A stretch of DNA of 20,456 bases from Desulfovibrio sp. GTDB taxonomy: Bacteria > Desulfobacterota > Desulfovibrionia > Desulfovibrionales > Desulfovibrionaceae. The notes beneath the pieces were generated by a model. It was not told the DNA's origin, ran no database searches, and saw only the letters and a program-made list of their open reading frames with translations. Both the position numbers and the translations under genes were made by a program. The stretch is taken from the NCBI GenBank assembly GCA_022837365.1, contig JALHHV010000002.1:530-20985 (forward strand), read 5' to 3'. Position 1 is the stretch's first letter; the number at the start of each line of letters is the position of its first letter. Positions 1-8,624 of the stretch are shown here, piece by piece.

Positions 1-24
1 CAGCTTCCCATGCCTCTGGCAATG

Positions 25-58
25 AAAAACGGGGCGGACCATGCGGTCCGCCCCGTTT
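25..58 (-). terminator. Intrinsic terminator after rplQ
   Basis: On the minus strand this is a perfect 14-bp stem (27-40 paired with 45-58) with a 4-nt loop (41-44). Five T residues (29-25) follow directly. It starts 29 bp past the rplQ stop codon and ends the long ribosomal operon. The plus-strand side has only three T residues after the stem, so it should work mainly for minus-strand transcripts. Confidence 0.93.
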
Positions 59-87
59 CGGGTACGTGCTATGAAGGGCGTCGCCGG

Positions 88-489
88 TTACTCGGCGGCC
101 TTCTTCTCTTCCGCCGGAGCGGCGGCGGCGGGCTGGTGGGTCAGTTCGATGACCGCCAGCGGGGCGCAGTCGCCCTTGCGGGGCAGGCCCAGCTTCACCA
201 CGCGGGTGAAGCCGCCGGACACGCCGGAGAAGGCGGGGCCGATGTCGTCGAACAGGCGCTTGACCAGCTGGTGCGAACCCAGCACGTCGTACGCCAGGCG
301 GCGGGAGTGCAGGTCGTTGCGCAGGGCCAGGGTGATCAGCGGCTCGACGATGCGACGCAGTTCCTTGGCCTTGGTCTCGGTCGTGCGGATCTTGCCGTAA
401 GTCAGCAGGGCCTTGGCCATGTTGCGGAACAGGGCCTTCCGGTGGGACGGCGTCCTGCCCAGCTTCTTGCCGGAATTGCTATGCCTCAT
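88..489 (-). CDS. rplQ: 50S ribosomal protein L17
   Basis: L17 is a large-subunit protein near the peptide exit tunnel. The 133-aa product opens with [20 protein letters not shown], the family's hallmark N-terminus, and contains the core [18 protein letters not shown]. The tail is rich in Ala, Pro and Glu (about residues 120-133) and makes it slightly longer than the roughly 120-127 residues usual for the family. Its ATG lies inside the end of rpoA (11-nt overlap), so translation is probably coupled. It is the last gene before the operon terminator, as in the alpha operon of many bacteria. Confidence 0.98.
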   Translation of the reverse strand: MRHSNSGKKLGRTPSHRKALFRNMAKALLTYGKIRTTETKAKELRRIVEPLITLALRNDLHSRRLAYDVLGSHQLVKRLFDDIGPAFSGVSGGFTRVVKLGLPRKGDCAPLAVIELTHQPAAAAPAEEKKAAE

Positions 490-1522
490 TTTGCTGCTTC
501 CTCTTCCATTCCTGGTATTTCTTCTCGAAGCCGTCGACCTTCATGCCGAAGTCCAGGGTCATGTCGGACAGCACGCGCTTGATTTCATCCAGCGACTTGC
601 GGCCGAAGTTCTTGGTCTTCAGCATTTCGTTCTCGGACTTCTGGACCAGTTCGCCCACCAGGGTGATGTTGGCGCTCTTCAGGCAGTTGGTGGCGCGCAC
701 GGACAGTTCGAGTTCGTCGATCCCCTTGAACAGGTTTTCGTTGACGTCGCTGCTGCCCGACGAGTTGCCGGAGCTTTCGCCCGAAATGCGCTCATCGAAG
801 TTGATGAAGACGGATATCTGGTCCTTGATGATCTTGGCGCTGTACGCAATCGCATCCTCGGGGGTCACGGAACCGTCGGTCCAGACCTCGATGATGAGCT
901 TGTCGTAGTTGGTCATCTGGCCGACGCGAGCCTGCTCCACCGTGTAGGCGACCTTGCGGACCGGGGCGAAGCTGGAGTCCAGCTTGATCAGGCCGATCTC
1001 CTCGCTGAGGCCCTCGTGCATGTCGGCGGGCACGTAGCCCTTGCCCATGCGCACCTCGAACTCGAAGGTGAGTTCCAGGTCTTCGGTCAGCGTGGCGATG
1101 TGCAGGTCGGGGTTGAGGACCATCACGTGCTGGTTGGTCTTGATGTCGCCGGCCTTCACCGCGCCCTTCTTGTTCACGGAAAGCTCCAGGAACTGGGGCT
1201 CGTCCGTGTCCATGGCAAGACGCACCTGCTTCAGGTTGAGGACGATGTCGGTCACGTCCTCGAGCACGCCGGGAACGGTGGTGAACTCGTGCTGCACGCC
1301 CGAGACCTTCACCGAGACGAACGCCGCGCCCTGAAGCGACGACAGCAGAACCCGGCGCAGCGCGTTGCCGATGGTGGTGCCATAGCCACGTTCCAGCGGT
1401 TCGCACACGAACTTGCCGTACATGGCATCGGCCGGGTCGCTGTCCCGGGTGATCTGCTCGGGCTTCACGAGCTCCGACCAGTTCCGGGTGTTGATAAGCC
1501 TGTCGCCTTGTTTGATGAGCAT
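479..1522 (-). CDS. rpoA: DNA-directed RNA polymerase subunit alpha
   Basis: The alpha subunit forms the dimer that nucleates RNA polymerase assembly and contacts UP elements and activators. The 347-aa product has the N-terminal assembly domain (about 1-235, with [17 protein letters not shown] at about 47-63). A Ser/Gly-rich linker follows (about 248-259), then the C-terminal DNA-binding domain with [13 protein letters not shown], where R276 matches E. coli R265. A Lys-rich tail follows the domain. It is longer than the 329-aa E. coli protein because of the linker and tail. I chose the ATG at 1522; an in-frame GTG at 1528 would add two residues. The Shine-Dalgarno sequence is weak for both. 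The gap to rpsD is 12 bp, and it overlaps rplQ by 11 nt. Confidence 0.98.
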   Translation of the reverse strand: MLIKQGDRLINTRNWSELVKPEQITRDSDPADAMYGKFVCEPLERGYGTTIGNALRRVLLSSLQGAAFVSVKVSGVQHEFTTVPGVLEDVTDIVLNLKQVRLAMDTDEPQFLELSVNKKGAVKAGDIKTNQHVMVLNPDLHIATLTEDLELTFEFEVRMGKGYVPADMHEGLSEEIGLIKLDSSFAPVRKVAYTVEQARVGQMTNYDKLIIEVWTDGSVTPEDAIAYSAKIIKDQISVFINFDERISGESSGNSSGSSDVNENLFKGIDELELSVRATNCLKSANITLVGELVQKSENEMLKTKNFGRKSLDEIKRVLSDMTLDFGMKVDGFEKKYQEWKRKQQNEA

Positions 1523-1534
1523 GCTCACACCCGC

Positions 1535-2161
1535 TTATTTGGAGTAAAGCTCGACAATCAGGTGTTCGTTGATCGGGAACTGAATGTCTTCGCGCTGCGG
1601 CAGGGCCTTGACCATGCCCTTGAAGTTCGGGCCGTCCACTTCGAGCCACGAGGGGCAGCCGCGGCGGGCGATGACTTCCTGGGCTTCGGCGATCACGGGG
1701 ATCTTGCGGCTGGCTTCGGGCACTTCGATGGTATCGCCCACGCGCACCTGCAACGAGGGGATGTTCACCTTGCGGCCGTTCAGCGTGAAGATGCCGTGGC
1801 GCACCAGCTGGCGCGCCTGCTGGCGCGAGTTGGCGAAGCCGAGACGGTAGATCACGTTGTCGAGACGGCGTTCGAGAATGGCCAGCAGGTTGGCGCCGGT
1901 CACGCCCTTGGTCATGTCGGCCTTGTGGAAGTAGCCGCGGAACTGGCGTTCAAGAACGCCGTACACGCGACGGACCTTCTGCTTCTCGCGCAGCTGGACG
2001 GCGTAGTCGCTCACCTTCTTGCGGGCGCGGCCATGCTGGCCGGGCGCGTAGGGGCGACGGTCGTAGGCGCACTTGTCGGTGTAGCAGCGGTCGCCCTTGA
2101 GGAAAAGCTTGGTGCCTTCACGCCGGCACAGCCGGCACTTTGCGTCATTGTACTTAGCCAA
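1535..2161 (-). CDS. rpsD: 30S ribosomal protein S4 (zinc-binding type, TTG start)
   Basis: S4 is a primary 16S rRNA binder that starts assembly of the small-subunit body. In several bacteria it also represses its own operon. The 208-aa product carries C9, C12, C26 and C31, the zinc-binding form of the N-terminus. The S4 RNA-binding domain follows (about 97-160, [20 protein letters not shown]). The start codon is TTG: it is preceded by a perfect GGAGG at 2170-2174 with 8 nt spacing, and no in-frame ATG lies nearby. A TTG start may keep its yield in line with its neighbours. Confidence 0.97.
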   Translation of the reverse strand: MAKYNDAKCRLCRREGTKLFLKGDRCYTDKCAYDRRPYAPGQHGRARKKVSDYAVQLREKQKVRRVYGVLERQFRGYFHKADMTKGVTGANLLAILERRLDNVIYRLGFANSRQQARQLVRHGIFTLNGRKVNIPSLQVRVGDTIEVPEASRKIPVIAEAQEVIARRGCPSWLEVDGPNFKGMVKALPQREDIQFPINEHLIVELYSK

Positions 2162-2177
2162 GGCTGGATCCTCCTAA

Positions 2178-2567
2178 CTAGACGCGGCGCCGCTTGGGCG
2201 GGCGGCAGCCGTTGTGGGGAATCGGGGTGATGTCACGGATGAAGGCGACCTTGAAGCCCGCGGCGTTGACGGCGCGCATGGCGGCTTCACGGCCGGAGCC
2301 GGGGCCCTTGACGTAGATGCCCACGGTACGCATGCCGTGATCCTGGGCACGCTTGGCCGCCTGTTCGGCAGCCACCTGCGCGGCGAACGGGGTGCTCTTG
2401 CGCGAGCCCTTGAAACCGCTCTGCCCGGCGCTGGCCCAGCTGATGGTGTTTCCCCGCGTGTCCGTGAAGGTCACGATGGTGTTGTTGAACGTCGCCTGAA
2501 TGTGAACGATCCCGACCGGGACGTTCTTCTTCTCTTTCTTTTTGACCGTACGCTTGGGTCTTGCCAT
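2178..2567 (-). CDS. rpsK: 30S ribosomal protein S11
   Basis: S11 sits on the platform of the 30S subunit near the Shine-Dalgarno/anti-Shine-Dalgarno helix. The 129-aa product shows the conserved core [18 protein letters not shown], the motif [13 protein letters not shown] and the C-terminal [17 protein letters not shown]. The Asn-Gly in that tail is the site known to form isoaspartate in E. coli S11. It starts with ATG. The gene is preceded by an unusually long 151-bp gap after rpsM, and its stop codon sits just before the rpsD Shine-Dalgarno sequence. Confidence 0.98.
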   Translation of the reverse strand: MARPKRTVKKKEKKNVPVGIVHIQATFNNTIVTFTDTRGNTISWASAGQSGFKGSRKSTPFAAQVAAEQAAKRAQDHGMRTVGIYVKGPGSGREAAMRAVNAAGFKVAFIRDITPIPHNGCRPPKRRRV

Positions 2568-2718
2568 GACTTACTCTCTGCGGACTAGAATTAGGGGCTT
2601 GCAGCCGGAACCTCAAAACGAGCTCAGTCATGACAGAGCCGTGCCGCGCTGGTCACCGGGAAATTTTGCATGCCCTGGCGACGCAGGTGAGATTCCACGC
2701 CTTTGTGCTAGCCTTGGA
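2568..2718 (-). other. 151-bp untranslated gap between rpsM and rpsK
   Basis: This is the longest gap within the S10-spc-alpha series, where most junctions are under 20 bp. I see no credible gene in it. It holds a near-perfect 18-bp palindrome with one mismatched pair (2622-2639). Just downstream is a loose promoter-like pair on the minus strand: TTGAGG, a 17-nt spacer, then TAATTC. The -10 match is poor. It may be a leader, an internal promoter or a processing site; the sequence alone does not decide. Confidence 0.5.
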
Positions 2719-3087
2719 TTACTTCTTCTTGCCGACGGCGCCGCGACGGGGCCCCTTGCGGGTGCGGGCGTTGGTGTGGGTGCGCTGACCATGCACCGGC
2801 AGACCGCGACGATGGCGCAGGCCGCGGTAGCAGCCGATGTCCATCAGACGCTTGATGTTGCTGGAAATCTCGCGACGGAGATCGCCTTCAACCTTGTGGT
2901 TCTGCTCGAGTTCCTTACGGATTTCGTTGACTTCGTCGGCGCTCAGGTCGTCGATGTTCCGGCTCCAGTCGACGCCGGTAACATCCAGGATCTGAAGCGC
3001 GGTAGTCCGCCCGATACCGTAGATATAGGTAAGGGCGATGTCAACGCGCTTGCCACGGGGCAGATCGACACCTGCAATTCTGGCCAC
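2719..3087 (-). CDS. rpsM: 30S ribosomal protein S13 (GTG start)
   Basis: S13 lies in the head of the 30S subunit and contacts the P-site tRNA and the 50S subunit (bridge B1). The 122-aa product starts [18 protein letters not shown], has the helix-turn motif [11 protein letters not shown], and ends in the basic tail [20 protein letters not shown] that reaches the tRNA. The start is GTG, with GGAG at 3094-3097 spaced by 6 nt. It lies 17 bp after rpmJ. Confidence 0.98.
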   Translation of the reverse strand: MARIAGVDLPRGKRVDIALTYIYGIGRTTALQILDVTGVDWSRNIDDLSADEVNEIRKELEQNHKVEGDLRREISSNIKRLMDIGCYRGLRHRRGLPVHGQRTHTNARTRKGPRRGAVGKKK

Positions 3088-3104
3088 TGTTTACTCCTGA
3101 CGGC

Positions 3105-3218
3105 TTAGCCCTGGCGCTGCTTGTGCCGGGGGTTGTCGCAAATGACCCTGAGAATGCCCCGGCGGCGGATGACCTTGCACTTGGGGCACATCTTCTTGAC
3201 GGAAGGCCTGACTTTCAT
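3105..3218 (-). CDS. rpmJ: 50S ribosomal protein L36 (zinc-binding type)
   Basis: L36 is the smallest large-subunit protein and stabilises 23S rRNA folding. I translated the minus strand to a 37-aa protein beginning [20 protein letters not shown] and ending in NPRHKQRQG. The zinc ligands C11, C14, C27 and H32 are all present, so this is the C+ form. The ATG is preceded by GGAG with 6 nt spacing. It sits between map and rpsM, the usual position in bacteria. No infA precedes it. Confidence 0.96.
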   Translation of the reverse strand: MKVRPSVKKMCPKCKVIRRRGILRVICDNPRHKQRQG

Positions 3219-3303
3219 GTTCGACTCCGTTGTTTGTCTTTGACCCGACATGACGGAAGAGCAACGTCGGAACAGGGGTGCATATCACCCCCACCGGCGC
3301 CCG

Positions 3304-4098
3304 TCAACCGGCAAGTCGCGCCGCCTCTGCCTGCGACAGGCTGAGAATGATCGGCCCGTCCGGCGTGATGGCCACGCTGTGTTCGAAGTGGGCCGACAGC
3401 TTGCGGTCGCGGGTGACCGCCGTCCAGTTGTCGGCGAGGATTTCGACCTCGTACGTCCCCACCGTGACCATCGGTTCGATGGCCAGCACCATGCCCGGCT
3501 TCAGGGGCACGCCCTGCATGCCGCGCGGCACGAAGTTGGGGATCTCGGGCTTCTCGTGCAGCGAACGGCCGATGCCGTGCCCCACGAACCTGCGCACCAC
3601 CCCGAACCCGGCCGCCTCGACGTGCCGCTGCACGGCCGCCGAGATGTCGTACAGGGTGTTGCCCACCCGCGCCTCGGCGATGCCCTCGAAGAGGGATTCG
3701 CGGGTCACGCGGATGAGGCGCGCGGCCTCGTCGCTCACGGTCCCCACCGGGTAGGTGCGGGCCGAGTCGCCGTAGAAGCCGTCGTACACGACGCCCATGT
3801 CAAAGCTGACGATGTCCCCTTCCTGGAGAATCCGCTTGGCCGAGGGAAAGCCGTGCACCACCTCTTCGTTCACCGAGCAGCACAGGGCGAACGGAAACCC
3901 GTGGTAGCCCTGGAAGGCCGGACGGACGCCGTGCTTGCGGCATTCCGCCTGGGCCAGCTCCTCGAAATGCATCGTCGGGACGCCCGGGCGCACGTTTTCG
4001 CCCAGGACGTCCAGTATCGCGGCAACGATTCGATTGGCCTCCCGAAGGAGGCCAATCTCGTTGTCGTTCTTGATGAAGACACCGCGAAACTTCTTCAA
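3304..4098 (-). CDS. map: Methionine aminopeptidase, type I (TTG start)
   Basis: This enzyme removes the initiator methionine from nascent proteins using a two-metal centre. The 264-aa product has all five metal ligands of the family: D100 (SFDMG), D111 (GDSART), H174 (GHGIG), E208 (AIEPM) and E239 (HFEHS). The catalytic-site histidines H82 and H181 are also present. Length is normal for type I. The best start is TTG at 4098, one base after the secY stop, because it gives the expected N-terminus KKFRGVFIKNDNEIGLLREA. No ATG is available without losing conserved sequence. Translation is probably coupled to secY. The usual adk gene between secY and map is absent. Confidence 0.96.
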   Translation of the reverse strand: MKKFRGVFIKNDNEIGLLREANRIVAAILDVLGENVRPGVPTMHFEELAQAECRKHGVRPAFQGYHGFPFALCCSVNEEVVHGFPSAKRILQEGDIVSFDMGVVYDGFYGDSARTYPVGTVSDEAARLIRVTRESLFEGIAEARVGNTLYDISAAVQRHVEAAGFGVVRRFVGHGIGRSLHEKPEIPNFVPRGMQGVPLKPGMVLAIEPMVTVGTYEVEILADNWTAVTRDRKLSAHFEHSVAITPDGPIILSLSQAEAARLAG

Positions 4099-4099
4099 C

Positions 4100-5413
4100 T
4101 CACTGCCGTCCCTTGATGCGGGTCTTGTTCATGAGACCCTCGTACTGCCGTGAGATCAGGTGCGATTCCACCTGGGACATGAAGTCCATGGCCACGCCCA
4201 CCAGAATCAGCACGCTGGTGCCGCCGAAGTAGAACGGCACGTTGAACTGCGCGATGAGGATCATGGGCAGGACGCAGATCGCGGATATGTAGATGGCCCC
4301 CCAGATGGTCATCCGGGTGAGCACCCTGTCGATGTACTGCCGGGTCTTGTCCCCGGGGCGGATGCCGGGAATGAACCCGCCGCCCTTCTTCAGGTTTTCG
4401 GCGATGTCCTTCGGATCGAAGATGATCGCCGTGTAGAAGAAGCAGAAGAACACGATGAGGCTGATGAACAGGATGTTGTACATCACCGTGTGCGGCGCGA
4501 ACCACGCGGCCACCTTCTGCAACGTCTCGTTGGCCGAGAAGCTGGCGATGGTCGCGGGGAACAGCAGCAGCGACGAGGCGAAGATGGGCGGAATGACGCC
4601 CGCCGTGTTGATGCGCAGCGGCAGGTGCGTGCTCTGCCCGCCGAACATCTTACGGCCCACCTGCCGCTTGGCGTAATGGATGGGGATGCGCCGCTGCCCG
4701 CGTTCCATGAACACGATGCAGCCGAGCACCACCGCCATCAGCGCCAGCACCAGGATCGCCGTGAACACGCTCATGTCGCCGGCCTTGATGAGCTGGCCAG
4801 ACTTGACGATGCCGCCGGGGATACCGGCGACGATGCCCGAGAAGATGATCAGCGAAATGCCGTTGCCGATGCCCTTCTCGGTGATCTGTTCGCCAAGCCA
4901 CATGATCAGCACGGTGCCGGCGGTCAGGGTTGCGATGGTGATCATCCGGAAGGCCCAGCCCGCCTCCAGCACCACGGGCGCGCCCGCGGGGCTGTGCATG
5001 TTCTCAAGGCCCACGGCGATGCCGAAGCCCTGGATCACGGTGATCAGCACCGTGGCGTAGCGGGTGTACTGGGTGATCTTCCGGCGGCCCGCCGCCCCTT
5101 CCTCCTTGGCCATCCGCTTCAGTTCAGGGCTTACGACCTGCAGAAGCTGGATGATGATGGAGGCCGAGATGTAGGGCATGATGCCGAGGGCGAACACCGA
5201 CAGATTGCGGAGCCCGCCCCCGGAGAACATGTCGAAGAGGCCGAAAAGGGTGTTCTGGACGCTGGCGAAGAAGTCGGCCAGCGCTCCGGAATCCACCCCG
5301 GGGACCGGGACGTGAACCCCGATGCGGTATGCGGCCAGCAACAGGAACGTCCAGATGAGCTTCCTGCGAAGCTCGGGCAGACGCGCCAGGTTTTCTACAC
5401 CACTAAGCGCCAC
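4100..5413 (-). CDS. secY: Preprotein translocase subunit SecY (GTG start)
   Basis: SecY is the channel subunit of the SecYEG complex in the cytoplasmic membrane and exports and inserts proteins. The 437-aa product is of normal length and rich in hydrophobic segments consistent with ten membrane helices. The first is near residues 18-36. The plug and second helix region is GGGLRNLSVFALGIMPYIS (about 65-83). The cytoplasmic loop KRQVGRKMFGGQSTHLPLRI and the late loop KGGGFIPGIRPGDKT are family signatures. The start is GTG, 3 bp after the rplO stop, with AAGGG as Shine-Dalgarno. Placement after rplO is the standard spc order. Confidence 0.98.
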   Translation of the reverse strand: MALSGVENLARLPELRRKLIWTFLLLAAYRIGVHVPVPGVDSGALADFFASVQNTLFGLFDMFSGGGLRNLSVFALGIMPYISASIIIQLLQVVSPELKRMAKEEGAAGRRKITQYTRYATVLITVIQGFGIAVGLENMHSPAGAPVVLEAGWAFRMITIATLTAGTVLIMWLGEQITEKGIGNGISLIIFSGIVAGIPGGIVKSGQLIKAGDMSVFTAILVLALMAVVLGCIVFMERGQRRIPIHYAKRQVGRKMFGGQSTHLPLRINTAGVIPPIFASSLLLFPATIASFSANETLQKVAAWFAPHTVMYNILFISLIVFFCFFYTAIIFDPKDIAENLKKGGGFIPGIRPGDKTRQYIDRVLTRMTIWGAIYISAICVLPMILIAQFNVPFYFGGTSVLILVGVAMDFMSQVESHLISRQYEGLMNKTRIKGRQ

Positions 5414-5416
5414 GGC

Positions 5417-5866
5417 TTACCCTTCCAGTGCCTTGGCTTCGCCACCGGCGTTGCGGATCTTCTCGGCGGCGGAGGCGCTGAACTTGTGCGCTTCCACCGT
5501 AAGGGCCACGCTGACCTCGCCCACGCCCAGGATCTTCACCGACGCGCCGGCCTTGCACAGGCCGCGTTCGTAGATGTCTTCCAGGGTGATGTCGGTCTTG
5601 CCTTCGAAGGCCGCCACCAGGCGATCGAGGTTGATCACCTCGTAGGTGGCCTTGAAGGGCGCGTTCTTGAAGCCGCGCTTGGGCAGACGGCGCTGGAGCG
5701 GCATCTGGCCGCCTTCGAAACCGGGGCGTACGCCGCCGCCTGCGCGGGCGTTCTGCCCTTTGTTACCCTTGCCGGAGGTGCAGCCGAGCCCCGAACCGGA
5801 ACCGCGGCCCACGCGCTTGCGCGATGCCCGTTCCTCGGCGAACGGATAGAGTTCGTGCAGTCTCAT
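5417..5866 (-). CDS. rplO: 50S ribosomal protein L15
   Basis: L15 is a late-assembly large-subunit protein with a long basic N-terminal extension that enters 23S rRNA. The 149-aa product has the Gly/Arg-rich stretch [20 protein letters not shown] (about 18-37), then [20 protein letters not shown], both typical of the family. The ATG overlaps the rpmD stop codon by one base (TAATG), which suggests translational coupling. Confidence 0.98.
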   Translation of the reverse strand: MRLHELYPFAEERASRKRVGRGSGSGLGCTSGKGNKGQNARAGGGVRPGFEGGQMPLQRRLPKRGFKNAPFKATYEVINLDRLVAAFEGKTDITLEDIYERGLCKAGASVKILGVGEVSVALTVEAHKFSASAAEKIRNAGGEAKALEG

Positions 5867-6036
5867 TATTCACTGACCTCGACCAGGTGCTTGACTTCGG
5901 CGATCATGCCGCGGATGGCGGCATTGTCCTCAAACGACTTCTCGCAACGGATCTTCCGCAGGCCAAGCGCGTCAAGAACCTTGCGCTGCTTGGGTTTGCA
6001 GCCGATCCAGCTGCGTACGAGCTTCACCTTGATCAT
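5866..6036 (-). CDS. rpmD: 50S ribosomal protein L30
   Basis: L30 is a small bacterial large-subunit protein. Translating the minus strand gives 56 aa beginning [20 protein letters not shown] and ending HLVEVSE. The motif [20 protein letters not shown] is the family signature, and the length is normal (about 56-60 aa). The ATG follows the rpsE stop by 10 bp. The stop overlaps the rplO start. The order rpsE-rpmD-rplO is standard. Confidence 0.96.
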   Translation of the reverse strand: MIKVKLVRSWIGCKPKQRKVLDALGLRKIRCEKSFEDNAAIRGMIAEVKHLVEVSE

Positions 6037-6046
6037 GATTGCGTCC

Positions 6047-6538
6047 CTACTTTCTGGGCGCTTCGAGCTTCATGCCGCGAAGCTGGCTCACGTACTCTGC
6101 GCTGCGCAACGAGGTAAGCCCCGCCATGGTGGCGCGCAGCACGTTGTGCGGGTTGTTGGTGCCGATGGCCTTGGCAAGCACGTCGGTCACGCCCACGGCT
6201 TCCATGACGGCGCGCACGGCACCACCGGCGATGATGCCGGTACCCTTGGAGGCGGGCTTCAGCATGACGCAGCCGGCGCCGAACTCGCCCTGGATTTCGT
6301 ACGGAAGGGTGCCGTCCACCAGCGGAATCTGGACCATGTCCTTCTTCGCGCGTTCGGTGGCCTTGCGCAGGGCTTCCGGCACTTCCTGGGCCTTGCCGAG
6401 GCCGAAGCCCACGGCGCCCTTGCCGTCGCCCACGACAACGAGGGCGCTGAAGCTGAAGCGGCGGCCGCCCTTCACAACCTTGGCAACTCGGTTAAGGTAG
6501 ACGATCTTCTCTACCAACCCGAACTCATTCTGTTCCAT
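6047..6538 (-). CDS. rpsE: 30S ribosomal protein S5
   Basis: S5 lies at the mRNA entry side of the 30S subunit and contributes to translational accuracy. The 163-aa product contains the double-stranded-RNA-binding-like N-terminal domain ([20 protein letters not shown]) and the conserved [20 protein letters not shown]. The second domain has [20 protein letters not shown] chose the ATG at 6538, with AGG 7 nt upstream. An in-frame GTG at 6553 would add five residues but has no spaced Shine-Dalgarno. Confidence 0.97.
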   Translation of the reverse strand: MEQNEFGLVEKIVYLNRVAKVVKGGRRFSFSALVVVGDGKGAVGFGLGKAQEVPEALRKATERAKKDMVQIPLVDGTLPYEIQGEFGAGCVMLKPASKGTGIIAGGAVRAVMEAVGVTDVLAKAIGTNNPHNVLRATMAGLTSLRSAEYVSQLRGMKLEAPRK

Positions 6539-6556
6539 GCCAGTACCTACCACCCG

Positions 6557-6916
6557 TTAGAATTCCAGGCCGCCCTCACGGGCACCGTCGGCAACAGCCT
6601 TGATGCGCCCGTGATAGAGGTAGCCGTTACGGTCGAACACCACGCGCTTGATGCTCTTCTCGCCAGCAAGACGCGCGATTTCCTTGCCCACCAGTTCCGC
6701 CCCGGCCTTGTTGCAGTGCGCTCCGGCCTGGGCCTTGCCGATGGCAAGGGTGGAGGTGGCAACAAGCGTGGCACCGGTGGCGTCGTCCACGATCTGGGCG
6801 TAGACATGCAGGTTCGAGCGGTAGACAACCAGCCGGGGACGCTCGGCGCTTCCGGCGATCTTCTTGCGAATGCGGACCTTGCGCCGCTTTCTGGCATCGT
6901 TCTTGGTCATCGTCAT
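6557..6916 (-). CDS. rplR: 50S ribosomal protein L18
   Basis: L18 binds 5S rRNA together with L5 and anchors it to the central protuberance. The 119-aa product has the basic N-terminus [18 protein letters not shown], the core [20 protein letters not shown], and the C-terminal [20 protein letters not shown]. All are typical of bacterial L18. Two ATG codons, at 6916 and 6910, could start it; the difference is two residues and the spacing of AGG or GAG does not settle the choice. Confidence 0.97.
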   Translation of the reverse strand: MTMTKNDARKRRKVRIRKKIAGSAERPRLVVYRSNLHVYAQIVDDATGATLVATSTLAIGKAQAGAHCNKAGAELVGKEIARLAGEKSIKRVVFDRNGYLYHGRIKAVADGAREGGLEF

Positions 6917-6930
6917 TTTCTCATACCTGC

Positions 6931-7467
6931 CTATTTGCCACCAGACTTGCCGGCCTTGCGGCGAATCTGCTCGTTGTCGTACTTGATGCCCTTGCCCTTG
7001 TAGGGTTCGGGCTTACGCACGCGGCGGATGCGTGCGGCGATCTCGCCGACCACTTCCTTGCTGATGCCCGAGATGGTCAGCTTCTGGCCTTCCACCTTGG
7101 CTTCGACGCCTTCGGGCATCTCCATGATCACCGGGTGCGAGAAACCGACCGCGAGTTCCACCAGGTTGCCCTTGACGGCGACCTTGTAGCCGACGCCGAT
7201 GACTTCCAGGGTCTTGGAGAAGCCCTTGGTCACGCCCTGGATGCAGTTGGCGAGCAGGGTGCGGCGCAGGCCGTGCTGAGCACGGGCGGTGCGGGTTTCG
7301 GCGGTGCGGGTGATGACGACGTGGCCGTCTTCCACCGCGTAGTTCAGTTCAGCATGGGTAGGGGTGACGAGCACGCCCTTCGGGCCCTTGACCTCCACGG
7401 CTTCGGTCCCGACCTTCACTTCGACGCCGGAAGGAATGGCGATGGGGAGTTTACCGATTCGCGACAT
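6931..7467 (-). CDS. rplF: 50S ribosomal protein L6
   Basis: L6 lies near the factor-binding site and the sarcin-ricin loop. The 178-aa product has two related alpha/beta domains. It starts [18 protein letters not shown] and ends with the signature [19 protein letters not shown] (about 147-165). Length matches the family. It starts with ATG, 9 bp after rpsH, in the standard rpsH-rplF-rplR order. Confidence 0.98.
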   Translation of the reverse strand: MSRIGKLPIAIPSGVEVKVGTEAVEVKGPKGVLVTPTHAELNYAVEDGHVVITRTAETRTARAQHGLRRTLLANCIQGVTKGFSKTLEVIGVGYKVAVKGNLVELAVGFSHPVIMEMPEGVEAKVEGQKLTISGISKEVVGEIAARIRRVRKPEPYKGKGIKYDNEQIRRKAGKSGGK

Positions 7468-7476
7468 GTCCGTACC

Positions 7477-7857
7477 CTACCAGATTTCGCAGAGCAGTTC
7501 GCCGCCGACCTTGCGGTCGCGGGCCTGCGTGCCCGCAAGGACACCGCTGGAGGTGGACAGGATGCAGATGCCGAGCCCGTTCTGGACCTTGGGGATGTCG
7601 GTGGAGCCGACATACACCCGGCGGCCGGGCTTGCTCACCCGCTTGAGGCCGGAGATGACCGGCTTGCCTTTGAAATACTTGAGGGAGATCTTGATCTCGG
7701 CCTCTTCCACCGCCACGTCTTCGACGTAACCTTCCTGCTTCAGGATGACGGCGATGGATTCCTTGATCTTCGAGCGCGGCACACTCACTTCCTTGTGCAG
7801 GGCCAAGTGTGCGTTGCGGATACGCGTGAGCATATCAGCAATAGGATCAGTCAGCAT
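7477..7857 (-). CDS. rpsH: 30S ribosomal protein S8
   Basis: S8 binds the central domain of 16S rRNA. In E. coli it is the translational repressor of the spc operon. The 126-aa product starts LTDPIADMLTRIRNAHLALH and ends with ILSTSSGVLAGTQARDRKVG followed by GELLCEIW, the conserved RNA-binding C-terminal region. The ATG has AAGGAG spaced by 6 nt. Whether S8 also represses translation here cannot be told from the sequence. Confidence 0.98.
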   Translation of the reverse strand: MLTDPIADMLTRIRNAHLALHKEVSVPRSKIKESIAVILKQEGYVEDVAVEEAEIKISLKYFKGKPVISGLKRVSKPGRRVYVGSTDIPKVQNGLGICILSTSSGVLAGTQARDRKVGGELLCEIW

Positions 7858-7875
7858 TCCTTACTCCTTGGTGAC

Positions 7876-8061
7876 TTACCAGCTCGACTTGCGAACGCCG
7901 GGCAGTTCGCCGCGCAGGGCCATGTTGCGGAAGCAGATACGGCAAAGACCGAACTTGCGCATGTAGGCACGCGGGCGGCCGCAGACCGGACAACGGTTGT
8001 AGGCGCGGGCGGAGAACTTGGGCTTGCGCTGCGCCTTCACTTCAAGCGATGTACGAGACAA
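7876..8061 (-). CDS. rpsN: 30S ribosomal protein S14, zinc-binding short type (TTG start)
   Basis: S14 sits in the 30S head. The 61-aa product is the short zinc-ribbon form, also called rpsZ, with C24, C27, C40 and C43 (CPVCG and CRICF). It ends [14 protein letters not shown], as is typical. The longer zinc-free form of E. coli is 101 aa. The start codon is TTG, with a strong AAGGAG 8 nt upstream (GGAG at 8070-8073). That Shine-Dalgarno overlaps the end of rplE. Confidence 0.97.
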   Translation of the reverse strand: MSRTSLEVKAQRKPKFSARAYNRCPVCGRPRAYMRKFGLCRICFRNMALRGELPGVRKSSW

Positions 8062-8073
8062 AGCCGTTTCTCC

Positions 8074-8613
8074 TTACTTCTTGAAAGGCATGCCGAGCTG
8101 GTCGAGCAGCAGCTTGCCTTCCTTGTCCGTCTGGGCAGTGGTAACGATCGTGATGTTCATCCCCTTGGGGTTGTCAACGCGATCCACTTCCAGCTCGGGG
8201 AAAATGGTGTGTTCCTTGATGCCCAGGGTAAAATTGCCCCGGCCATCGAAGCCACGGTCCGGAATCCCTCTGAAGTCGCGCACGCGGGGCAGCGCGAAGT
8301 TCATCAGCTTGTCCAGGAAGTCCCACATGCGTTCCTTGCGCAGCGTCACGCGGCAGCCGATGGGCATGCCTTCGCGCAGCTTGAACGACGCGATGGACTT
8401 CTTCGCACGGGTCACGACGGCCTTCTGCCCGGCGATGGCGGTCAACTCCTTGATGGCTTCTTCCATCAACTTGTTGTTCTGGCTCGCGGCGCCGAGGCCG
8501 ATATTCAGAGAGACTTTCTCAATCCCGGGAACCTGCATCGAAGAAGTGTAGTTGAACTCCTTCTGCAATACCGGAACCACTTTCTCGCGGTATATCTGTT
8601 CAAGACGCGTCAT
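8074..8613 (-). CDS. rplE: 50S ribosomal protein L5
   Basis: L5 binds 5S rRNA and contacts the P-site tRNA in the central protuberance. The 179-aa product has [18 protein letters not shown] at the start, the conserved [11 protein letters not shown], and [20 protein letters not shown] followed by [15 protein letters not shown]. These are family signatures and the length is standard. ATG start, 11 bp after rplX. Confidence 0.98.
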   Translation of the reverse strand: MTRLEQIYREKVVPVLQKEFNYTSSMQVPGIEKVSLNIGLGAASQNNKLMEEAIKELTAIAGQKAVVTRAKKSIASFKLREGMPIGCRVTLRKERMWDFLDKLMNFALPRVRDFRGIPDRGFDGRGNFTLGIKEHTIFPELEVDRVDNPKGMNITIVTTAQTDKEGKLLLDQLGMPFKK

Positions 8614-8624
8614 CGTCTCTCACC

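Noticed and set aside
413..2230. 605-codon open frame on the plus strand opposite rpoA, rpsD and part of rpsK
   Set aside because: Antisense shadow with low-complexity Val/His/Leu/Ala composition and no family resemblance.
2287..2631. 114-codon minus-strand frame across the rpsM/rpsK gap and rpsK
   Set aside because: It overlaps rpsK in another frame and has no family features.
3091..3294. 67-codon minus-strand frame overlapping rpmJ
   Set aside because: It is in a different frame from L36, which is complete with its zinc ligands in the same segment.
4160..7003. 947-codon open frame on the plus strand, opposite secY through rplR
   Set aside because: It lies fully antisense to eight well-supported genes. 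Its His/Asp/Gly/Ala-rich sequence is what results from reading G+C-rich codons in the opposite frame.
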